In this document: piece after piece, positions 1 to 4,948 of the stretch
Numbering within the stretch: the stretch's first letter is position 1
Layout: every line of letters begins with the position of its first letter
NCBI GenBank assembly: GCA_947165405.1
Contig: CAMVAG010000104.1
Span: 1-7,679, forward strand
Origin: an uncultured Selenomonadales bacterium
GTDB taxonomy: Bacteria; Bacillota; Negativicutes; Selenomonadales; Selenomonadaceae
Direction: 5' to 3'
Length of the DNA: 7,679 bases
The notes under the pieces: model-generated
Told to the model about the DNA's origin: nothing
Databases searched by the model: none
What the model saw: only the letters and a program-made list of their open reading frames with translations
Position numbers and translations under genes: made by a program

Positions 1-50
1 CGCCGATGGTACTTGGGTGGCGACGCCCCGGAAGAGTAGGTATTTGCCGC
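1..50 (+). rRNA. rrf: 5S ribosomal RNA, 3' part only
   Basis: The window opens inside a 5S rRNA. The conserved CGCCGATGGTACTT stretch is at 1-14. It is followed by a 5-bp helix closed by a GCGA tetraloop (15-19 with 24-28) and the conserved GAAGAGTAGGT segment (31-41). The TTGCCGC tail near 44-50 should pair with the 5' end of the molecule, which lies outside the window, so the exact 3' end is approximate. Two tRNA genes follow on the same strand, as expected at the end of an rRNA operon. Confidence 0.85.
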
Positions 51-57
51 TAAAATC

Positions 58-85
58 AGCCTTGGGTCTGAAAAGATTCAAGGCT
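58..85 (+). other. 12-bp GNRA-capped hairpin in the 5S-tRNA spacer
   Basis: AGCCTTGGGTCT (58-69) pairs with AGATTCAAGGCT (74-85) over 12 consecutive base pairs, two of them G-U, around a GAAA tetraloop (70-73). Only a weak TTAATTT follows, so it is a poor intrinsic terminator. A processing or anti-termination element between 5S rRNA and the tRNAs is more likely. The structure is read directly; the role is inference. Confidence 0.6.
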
Positions 86-97
86 TAATTTGAAAAT

Positions 98-174
98 GGC
101 GGCTCTGGTGAAGTGGTTAACACGTCGGATTGTGGCTCCGATATGCGTGGGTTCGATTCCCACGAGTCGCCCCA
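98..174 (+). tRNA. tRNA-His (anticodon GTG)
   Basis: This is a complete cloverleaf. The seven-pair acceptor stem (99-105 with 164-170) is extended by the encoded extra G at position -1 (98) pairing with C73 (171), which is the identity mark of histidine tRNA. The anticodon stem TCGGA/TCCGA (125-129, 137-141) encloses the loop TTGTGGC with anticodon GTG at 132-134. The T arm is GTGGG-TTCGATT-CCCAC (147-163). The 3' CCA is encoded at 172-174. The gene is probably co-transcribed with the upstream rRNA and the next tRNA. Confidence 0.97.
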
Positions 175-175
175 C

Positions 176-251
<76 letters not shown>

Positions 252-262
252 CATGAAATTTC

Positions 263-291
263 AAAGTCGTGTCGAAAGGCACGGCTTTTTT
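263..291 (+). terminator. Rho-independent terminator of the rRNA/tRNA operon
   Basis: AGTCGTG (265-271) pairs with CACGGCT (280-286), including one G-U pair, with extra A-T pairs possible at the base. A run of six T (286-291) follows directly. It starts 12 bases after the tRNA-Trp CCA end. Confidence 0.88.
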
Positions 292-296
292 CGTGC

Positions 297-323
297 AAAA
301 AAATCGCCCCGCTTTCGAGGCGA
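297..323 (-). terminator. Rho-independent terminator of the aminotransferase gene
   Basis: Read on the minus strand, TCGCCTC (323-317) pairs with GGGGCGA (310-304) around the loop GAAAGC, and seven T follow (303-297). It starts 8 bases after the aminotransferase stop codon. It stands tail to tail with the tRNA operon terminator, 5 bases away, so the two convergent transcripts are each stopped by their own hairpin. Confidence 0.88.
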
Positions 324-331
324 AATGTTTT

Positions 332-1495
332 TCAAAGTTTAATTGTCTGTTGAATTCGGGCGGCAACTTTTTTCATCGTGTCGGCGGTCTGCACCAATGC
401 CATTCTTACAAAGCCCTCGCCGCTTTTGCCGAACGCACTGCCCGGCGTCATTAACACGTTTGATTTTTCCAGAAGAGTCTTTACAAATTCTTCCGACGTG
501 CCGAAATTTTTCGGGACGGGTGCCCAAACGAACATCGTCGCTTTTGGTTTATCCATTTGCCAACCTGCCGCGTTCAGACCGTCAATCAGCGCGTCTATCC
601 GTTCAATGTAAGCTGCTCGTGTCTTGTCGATAACTTCCTGCGGGCTGCGCAAAGCCGCGATTGCCGCTTTTTGAATCGGCAGAAAAATCCCGTAATCGAT
701 ATTGCTCTTGAGAAGTTTGAGGTGCTTAACGACTTCCTTGTTGCCCAAACAAAAGCCGACTCGTGCGCCCGCAAAGCCGTAAGTTTTCGACAAGGAATTG
801 AACTCGACGCCGACATCCTTTGCGCCTTTGAAGCTCAAAAAACTCAAGCCGCGTGTGCCGTCGAAAATCAGCTCACTGTAGGCGTTGTCGTGCAGAACGA
901 TGATTTCATTTTTCTTGGCGAAGTGAATCAGCCGCTCATAAAAATCGGCGGGCGCAACGGCAGTCGTCGGGTTGTTCGGGTAGGAGACGATCATAAATTT
1001 TGCGCGGGCGGCAACGTCGGCGGGAATTTTTTCAAGCTGAATAATGTAATCGTGCTCGCGAAGCTGCGGCATGAAAAAAATTTTTGAGCCTGCCAATTTT
1101 ACACCGTCGGCAAAAATCGGATAGCAAGGGTCGGGCACCAAAGTCAAATCGCCGTCGTCAATCAGCGTCAACGCGATATGCGACAAGCCCTCTTGAGAAC
1201 CGTACAACGAGCAAACTTCCGACGCGGGGTCAATTTCCACGCCGTAGCGTCGACGATACCAATCGCTTGCCTCTTGCAAAAGTTCTTGCATGTCGGTTAC
1301 CGCGTAGACGTAATTCTCCGGCTTGAGTGCCTCCTCTGCCAAAACTTTCATGACGTGCGCGGGCGGCGGGATATTCGGTGCGCCGATTGATAAATCGATA
1401 ACCTCCTCGCCTGCCGAAATTTTTTCACGCTTCATGGCGGCAAGCTTCGCGAAGACTCCCTCGCCGAAATTTTCCATGCGCTTTGCAAATTTCAA
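332..1495 (-). CDS. PLP-dependent class I/II aminotransferase, DapL-like
   Basis: A 387-residue fold-type I aminotransferase. Visible landmarks are GSQEG (99-103, cofactor phosphate region), YPNNPT (172-177), HDNAYSEL with Asp203 and Tyr206 holding the PLP ring, the Schiff-base lysine K237 in SLSKTYG, R245 in GARVGF, and the substrate carboxylate arginine R364 in FVRMAL. The DPCYPIF, EFNSLSK and LKSNID stretches resemble LL-diaminopimelate aminotransferase (DapL), which converts tetrahydrodipicolinate to LL-diaminopimelate for lysine and peptidoglycan. DapL proteins usually read SKxYNMTGWRLG where this one has SKTYGFAGARVGF, so a paralogue acting on aspartate, alanine or another amino acid is possible. 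The start is placed at TTG (1495-1493), 8 bases after a GGAGG. A longer in-frame reading to 1546 would run through the promoter and the upstream terminator. It is monocistronic, with its own promoter and terminator. Confidence 0.9.
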   Translation of the reverse strand: MKFAKRMENFGEGVFAKLAAMKREKISAGEEVIDLSIGAPNIPPPAHVMKVLAEEALKPENYVYAVTDMQELLQEASDWYRRRYGVEIDPASEVCSLYGSQEGLSHIALTLIDDGDLTLVPDPCYPIFADGVKLAGSKIFFMPQLREHDYIIQLEKIPADVAARAKFMIVSYPNNPTTAVAPADFYERLIHFAKKNEIIVLHDNAYSELIFDGTRGLSFLSFKGAKDVGVEFNSLSKTYGFAGARVGFCLGNKEVVKHLKLLKSNIDYGIFLPIQKAAIAALRSPQEVIDKTRAAYIERIDALIDGLNAAGWQMDKPKATMFVWAPVPKNFGTSEEFVKTLLEKSNVLMTPGSAFGKSGEGFVRMALVQTADTMKKVAARIQQTIKL

Positions 1496-1503
1496 AGTCT
1501 CAA

Positions 1504-1508
1504 CCTCC
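1504..1508 (-). promoter_or_regulatory. Ribosome binding site that fixes the TTG start of the aminotransferase
   Basis: GGAGG on the minus strand lies 8 bases before TTG at 1495-1493. The resulting N-terminus, MKFAKRMENFGEG, resembles family members. The next ATG (Met7) is too far from the GGAGG. Confidence 0.8.
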
Positions 1509-1522
1509 AAAAATTTTTTGCC

Positions 1523-1550
1523 ATTATACAAAAAAAAACCGCTCAAGCAA
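1523..1550 (-). promoter_or_regulatory. Sigma-70-type promoter of the aminotransferase gene
   Basis: A consensus -10 TATAAT is at 1528-1523 on the minus strand. A plausible -35 TTGCTT is at 1550-1545, with a 16-base spacer that is mostly T. The -35 lies inside the terminator hairpin of the upstream operon. The transcript would begin near 1516, giving a leader of about 20 bases with the GGAGG. Confidence 0.7.
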
Positions 1551-1563
1551 ATTGCCTGAACGG
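1530..1563 (-). terminator. Rho-independent terminator of the trpS operon
   Basis: On the minus strand CCGTTCAGGC (1563-1554) pairs with GCTTGAGCGG (1548-1539) over 10 pairs, two of them G-U, around the loop AATTT. Nine T follow (1538-1530). The two G-U pairs become A-C mismatches on the other strand, which also lacks a T-run, so it works only in the minus direction. It begins 10 bases after the acetyltransferase stop. Confidence 0.9.
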
Positions 1564-1573
1564 TAAAAAATTT

Positions 1574-2584
1574 TCACGCGCCTTTAAAAATATCGTTGTC
1601 AAGTGCGGAAACAATTTTAACGTCCGTGTTCCAAAGATAATCAAGAGCCTCAAGCGTCGTCATTTCGCGTGTCGTGATAAAATGCGTGCCCAAGCAAAGT
1701 GTAAACGGTGAAAAATTTTTATCGTGTTTGAAGGTAAGAATATTTTTGCTCTCGCCGATAGCCGCTGTCAAAGATTGTGAATCTTCCTCCGTCGATTCTG
1801 TATCGAGCCAAATAACAAGTAAATCGTTTGCCGAATTCGCCCGTTGAAAATCTTTGATGACCTTTGGCCACAACGGTTTAGTTGCTCGAAAATCCGTGAT
1901 GAATTGGTAAATTTTTCCATGCCACTGAAAAAATTTTTTTATTTGTCGGCTGAAGTCATCTTCGGGAAAGTTTTCCAGTTCGGGCGAGTAATGCGTCTCC
2001 AAAAATTTTTCAATGTCATTTATGAGCGGAAAGTTGTCGGCGATTTTTTTCAAGTCCCAATTCCACCACTTGACGGCGAATAATTTTCTAATCGTCTCCT
2101 CGTCGAAACGATACTTGATAATTCGTGCGGGGTTGCCGACGGCGATTGCATAGGGCGGGATGTCTTTGGCGATGACGGCATTGGTACCGATGACCGCTCC
2201 GTTGCCGATTTTCACGCCGCCCATAATCGTTACGTTTCTGCCAATCCAAACGTCATGACCTATGATAACTTGAATAGGATTTATACGTTTGCTCTCGACG
2301 GGAAGAATATCGGGATAAACTTCGCCAAAGACTTTTTTAACAACATGACCTGTATCGAAAGGATAAGTCGAAACAACATTTTTGAGCGGATGATTTCCAC
2401 CGATGAGAAAAGAAATATTAGATGCCAATGAGCAGAATCTCCCTACTAAAACATTGGCATTTTTGGCAAATCCAAGACTAATATCGAACGCGCCGGTGTA
2501 AGAACCTCTGCCGATTGTGAAAATATTTTCCTCGCTATGGAAAAGTTTTTCATCTTTCGGAGAGAAAGTCATTTTAAATACCAC
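1574..2584 (-). CDS. CatB/XAT-like hexapeptide O-acetyltransferase with C-terminal extension
   Basis: A 336-residue protein. Residues about 20-160 form a left-handed beta-helix acetyltransferase of the xenobiotic acetyltransferase (CatB/Vat) group. GGNHP carries the catalytic His65, STYPF follows at 72-76, an inserted loop spans about 77-100, hexapeptide turns run from VIIGHDVWIGRNVTI through KIGNGAVIGTNAVI (106-138), and the usual closing DIPPYAIAVGNPARIIKYRF is followed by the WWNW helix (173-176). The family is acetyl-CoA dependent and trimeric, and many members modify sugars of polysaccharides rather than antibiotics. Family members end near residue 210. Here about 125 more residues follow, with an alpha/beta-looking tail (DLLVIWLD, LCLGTHFITTRE, DVKIVSALD), which I do not recognise. 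The GTG start (2584-2582) is set by GGGAGG 8 bases upstream. It is the last gene of the trpS operon, 18 bases after the lipoprotein stop. The acceptor is unknown; an envelope glycan is a guess from its neighbour. Confidence 0.88.
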   Translation of the reverse strand: MVFKMTFSPKDEKLFHSEENIFTIGRGSYTGAFDISLGFAKNANVLVGRFCSLASNISFLIGGNHPLKNVVSTYPFDTGHVVKKVFGEVYPDILPVESKRINPIQVIIGHDVWIGRNVTIMGGVKIGNGAVIGTNAVIAKDIPPYAIAVGNPARIIKYRFDEETIRKLFAVKWWNWDLKKIADNFPLINDIEKFLETHYSPELENFPEDDFSRQIKKFFQWHGKIYQFITDFRATKPLWPKVIKDFQRANSANDLLVIWLDTESTEEDSQSLTAAIGESKNILTFKHDKNFSPFTLCLGTHFITTREMTTLEALDYLWNTDVKIVSALDNDIFKGA

Positions 2585-2592
2585 AGTTCAAT

Positions 2593-2598
2593 CCTCCC
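2593..2598 (-). promoter_or_regulatory. Ribosome binding site that fixes the GTG start of the acetyltransferase
   Basis: GGGAGG on the minus strand is 8 bases from GTG (2584-2582). The next in-frame ATG (Met5) would be 20 bases away, too far for this site. Confidence 0.8.
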
Positions 2599-2602
2599 GA
2601 AT

Positions 2603-3811
2603 TTACTTTTTAACTTTGACGCAAGCGGCGAACTTCTCGTAATTCTCTTTGACAATGGGATTGCTTGTGCTTTGGTCGGCAGCCTTCTGAATATTTTTCC
2701 AAGCGTCCTCGTATTTTTTCTGCTTGAAGTAAGCGACGGCAATGTTGTTGTAGGCGTCGGAGTTAATCGTCTCAATCGCCAGCGACGACTCAAAATCTTT
2801 TATCGCGCCTTTGAAGTCGTCTTTGGCAAGCTTGAGGCAGCCGCGATTGTGCCAAGCGTCAACAAAATTTTCGTCGATGCTTAGGAGCTTGTCGTAAGTT
2901 TTAATCGCCTCGTCGGGCTTGTTGATTTTTTCTTGGGCAAGCGCGAGGTCGAAGAGAGCCTCTTTAAGTTCAGGTTCCGAGTCGAGAGCAATTTCAAAAT
3001 CATCAATCGCGCTGTAAAAATTTTCGCGTTCCATGTTGACCAGCCCGCGATAGACATAAGCCGCCGCCTTGTCGTCTTCAAGCAAAACTTTCAAATCGGC
3101 TGCTTCCATAGAGGCATCGGAGGCGTCGGGCATTTGCGCCTGCATCCACAAATTCAAAATATCTTCACCGTAGTGATTGCCCGGCACCGCCCAAACGCCG
3201 TTGAGTTCCGTCCATTTTGTGAGCTTGCCGAAAATCTGCGGGCGGAATTTTTGTATCAATTCGTAACGCGGGTCAACAATTTCAATTTTCGGAGGACGCT
3301 TCGAAGTGTAAGCAAGCAAGTGTTGAATGTGAGCACGAACTCCAAGCTGCGGCGTATCGAAGAAAGCACCTTTGACGCCGCCGCCCGTCGTGCCGAGTCC
3401 GCAGAAATTATTTTGTTCGGGAATGACGTCGCCGCCATAAGCCCAAGTGCCCGTTTCCTTAATCGCTTGACACATTGCAATATCGGGGCGAATACCCTCG
3501 CGGTCGGCTTCAAGATAATAAAGGTGAACGAGCTGCTTGACTGTGCAGTTGAGCTTCGGGCTTTTGTTGCGTTTGTTTATGAAGTTGACCATTTGCTCCG
3601 GTGTGGCGACCGCCTGTCCGAAAATCGGAACGTCAGAATATTTTTCGCGCAGGACAATCATCGGCAAGCCGTGAGCGGGCGATTCGACAAGCTCAAGCTT
3701 TTTGAGTTGCTTCTTGTCGAATTTAATCTTTTCTTTTTTGGCGGCATCCGCGCAAGCCGTCAAAGTCAAAATCAACATCAAGATCAGCGCGAGGCTTAAA
3801 AATTTTTTCAT
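2603..3811 (-). CDS. Lipoprotein with glucosaminidase-like domain and C-terminal TPR repeats
   Basis: A 402-residue exported lipoprotein. MKK, a hydrophobic stretch (4-18) and the lipobox LTAC give lipidation at Cys20. Residues about 88-225 match the N-acetylglucosaminidase (GH73-type) domain of peptidoglycan hydrolases. AIKETG carries the probable general acid Glu119, followed by GGDVIPEQNNFCGLGTTGGG (126-145) and TPQLGVRAHIQHLLAY (153-168). Such enzymes cut GlcNAc-MurNAc bonds in cell wall. Residues about 248-383 form four tetratricopeptide repeats (A-x-Y-x-x-G and D-x-A-I/W patterns near 251, 285, 319 and 353), probably a protein-binding platform. The start ATG (3811-3809) follows AAGGAG by 9 bases; an upstream in-frame extension to 3844 would overlap trpS and place residues before the signal peptide. 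The ribosome binding site overlaps the trpS stop codon, so it is co-transcribed and probably translationally coupled. Its function in envelope remodelling is inference. Confidence 0.9.
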   Translation of the reverse strand: MKKFLSLALILMLILTLTACADAAKKEKIKFDKKQLKKLELVESPAHGLPMIVLREKYSDVPIFGQAVATPEQMVNFINKRNKSPKLNCTVKQLVHLYYLEADREGIRPDIAMCQAIKETGTWAYGGDVIPEQNNFCGLGTTGGGVKGAFFDTPQLGVRAHIQHLLAYTSKRPPKIEIVDPRYELIQKFRPQIFGKLTKWTELNGVWAVPGNHYGEDILNLWMQAQMPDASDASMEAADLKVLLEDDKAAAYVYRGLVNMERENFYSAIDDFEIALDSEPELKEALFDLALAQEKINKPDEAIKTYDKLLSIDENFVDAWHNRGCLKLAKDDFKGAIKDFESSLAIETINSDAYNNIAVAYFKQKKYEDAWKNIQKAADQSTSNPIVKENYEKFAACVKVKK

Positions 3812-3820
3812 AAGCTCAAT

Positions 3821-3826
3821 CTCCTT
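3821..3826 (-). promoter_or_regulatory. Ribosome binding site overlapping the trpS stop codon
   Basis: AAGGAG (3826-3821) shares two bases with the trpS TAA (3827-3825) and lies 9 bases before the lipoprotein ATG. This supports both the shorter start and coupling of the two genes. Confidence 0.8.
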
Positions 3827-4844
3827 ACACGTTAAAATAATCAATCTTCATGGCGCGCTTGACACGATTCAAAACCTGCGAGGCTTTGGCGCGAGCTTTC
3901 TTGGTGCCTTCTTTGAGAATGTCCATAACCTCATCGGGGCGCGCCTCGTATTCGGCATGACGACGACGAATCGGCTCCAAAGTTTCTTCCAAGACTTCGC
4001 GCAAATATTTTTTGACGGCAACATCGCCAAGCCCGCCGCGTTGATAGTGTTCCTTGAGTTCGGCAACTTTTTCCGTGTCGGTCGCGAAGGCGTCGAGGTA
4101 AGTGAAGACGACGTTGCCCTCGATATGTCCGGGGTCGGAAATTTTTATATGCGTCGGGTCGGTGTACATGTCCTTAATCTTTGCGGCAACGGTCGCGCTG
4201 TCGTCGTTGAGGTAAATGGCATTGCCGAGCGTCTTGCTCATCTTTGCCTTGCCGTCGATACCGGGCAACCTCCTGCAAGCTTGAGCGGTCGGCAAAAAAA
4301 TTTCCGGCTCAATCAAAATTCCTTCGCCGTAAAGTTCATGCATCTTGCGAACGATTTCACGGGTCTGTTCAAGCATGGGGGCTTGGTCTTCGCCGACGGG
4401 CACAACATTTGCATCAAAGGCGGTAATGTCTGCGGCTTGGCTGACGGGATAGCACAGGAAGCCGGCGGGAATGCTCGTCTCGAAATTTTTCTGCGCGATT
4501 TCGGTTTTGACGGTCGGATTTCTTTCAAGCCTCGAAACCGTGACGATATTCATGTAATACGCCGTGAGCTCGAAAAGCTGCGGGATTTGCGATTGGATAA
4601 AAATCGTCGACTTGGCAGGGTCAAGACCGACGGCAAGATAATCCAGCGCGACGTTCAAAATATTTTCGTGAACTTTTGCGGGAGTGCCCGCGTGGTCGGT
4701 CAAAGCCTGCGCGTCCGCAATCATGATATAAATTTCGTCGAAGTCGCCCGAATTCTGAAGCCGCACTCGTTCGCGAAGAGAGCCGACGTAATGTCCCAAA
4801 TGAAGTTTGCCTGTTGGTCTGTCGCCCGTCAAAATTATTTTCAT
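3825..4844 (-). CDS. trpS: Tryptophanyl-tRNA synthetase
   Basis: A 339-residue class Ic aminoacyl-tRNA synthetase that charges tRNA-Trp with tryptophan using ATP in the cytoplasm. The Rossmann-fold signatures are present: TGKLHLGHYVG (11-21, the HIGH box), the GEDQ motif (151-154) in the active-site helix region, and KMSKT (201-205, the KMSKS loop). The DRPTGKLHLGH start and the length agree with full-length bacterial TrpS (about 325-345 residues). The carboxy end is rich in Lys and Arg (KKARAKASQVLNRVKRAMK), as usual for the anticodon-binding helices. The ATG is preceded by AGAGGAGA at good spacing. It is the first gene of a three-gene unit with the lipoprotein and the acetyltransferase. The leader is only about 25-30 bases, so a T-box, common before synthetase genes in Firmicutes, is absent. 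Confidence 0.98.
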   Translation of the reverse strand: MKIILTGDRPTGKLHLGHYVGSLRERVRLQNSGDFDEIYIMIADAQALTDHAGTPAKVHENILNVALDYLAVGLDPAKSTIFIQSQIPQLFELTAYYMNIVTVSRLERNPTVKTEIAQKNFETSIPAGFLCYPVSQAADITAFDANVVPVGEDQAPMLEQTREIVRKMHELYGEGILIEPEIFLPTAQACRRLPGIDGKAKMSKTLGNAIYLNDDSATVAAKIKDMYTDPTHIKISDPGHIEGNVVFTYLDAFATDTEKVAELKEHYQRGGLGDVAVKKYLREVLEETLEPIRRRHAEYEARPDEVMDILKEGTKKARAKASQVLNRVKRAMKIDYFNV

Positions 4845-4853
4845 AATGATTTT

Positions 4854-4859
4854 CTCCTC
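4854..4859 (-). promoter_or_regulatory. Ribosome binding site of trpS
   Basis: GAGGAG (4859-4854, within AGAGGAGA) is 9 bases before the trpS ATG, a strong match to the 16S rRNA tail. Confidence 0.8.
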
Positions 4860-4876
4860 TGTAAAAAATTTCGTCG

Positions 4877-4885
4877 ATTATAACA
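4877..4885 (-). promoter_or_regulatory. Extended -10 promoter of the trpS operon
   Basis: TGTTATAAT on the minus strand is a consensus TATAAT (4882-4877) with the upstream TGn of extended -10 promoters. At the -35 distance there is no TTGACA-like hexamer; TATGAA (4905-4900) is the best there. A 13-base palindrome covers this area. It lies in the 88-base gap between the ABC gene and trpS, downstream of the ABC terminator. Confidence 0.65.
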
Positions 4886-4891
4886 CACTAC

Positions 4892-4904
4892 ATGAAATTT
4901 TCAT
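4892..4904. repeat. 13-base palindrome over the -35 region of the trpS promoter
   Basis: ATGAAA-T-TTTCAT is a perfect inverted repeat around 4898. It lies where the -35 element of the trpS promoter would be, a typical operator position, but A/T-rich palindromes are frequent in this genome and chance cannot be excluded. Confidence 0.4.
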
Positions 4905-4913
4905 ACACGGCGC

Positions 4914-4948
4914 AAAAAAAATTCTGCCGCTTTCAAAACGACAGAATT
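4914..4948 (-). terminator. Rho-independent terminator of the radical SAM-ABC operon, overlapping the end of the ABC gene
   Basis: On the minus strand AATTCTGTCG (4948-4939) pairs with CGGCAGAATT (4929-4920) over 10 pairs, one of them G-U. The loop holds the ABC stop codon TGA (4935-4933), and a run of T follows (to 4914). The 5' arm encodes the last residues of the transporter. Confidence 0.9.

Noticed and set aside
269..454. A 61-codon plus-strand frame after tRNA-Trp
   Set aside because: It starts inside the tRNA operon terminator and runs through the opposite terminator into the aminotransferase antisense strand.
557..1087. A 176-codon open frame on the plus strand opposite the aminotransferase
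   Set aside because: It is antisense to conserved catalytic segments and shows no domain or start signal.
1496..1546. A longer N-terminus of the aminotransferase from an upstream TTG
   Set aside because: It would translate the -10 box, the T-run and part of the terminator. The GGAGG at 1504-1508 points to TTG at 1495.
2933..3799. A 288-codon open frame on the plus strand opposite the lipoprotein gene
   Set aside because: It is the complement of a gene with clear domains and has no promoter or ribosome binding site of its own.
3812..3844. A longer N-terminus of the lipoprotein overlapping trpS
   Set aside because: It would put extra residues before a textbook lipoprotein signal peptide, and AAGGAG at 3821-3826 fits the ATG at 3811.
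3702..4883. A 393-codon open frame on the plus strand opposite trpS
   Set aside because: It runs antisense through trpS and into the lipoprotein gene. It has no ribosome binding site and its product shows no recognisable motif. It is open because trpS and the lipoprotein avoid codons that would give stops on the other strand.
4845..4932. T-box riboswitch or small RNA upstream of trpS
   Set aside because: The leader after the -10 box is about 25-30 bases, far too short, and the rest of the gap is taken by the promoter and the ABC terminator.
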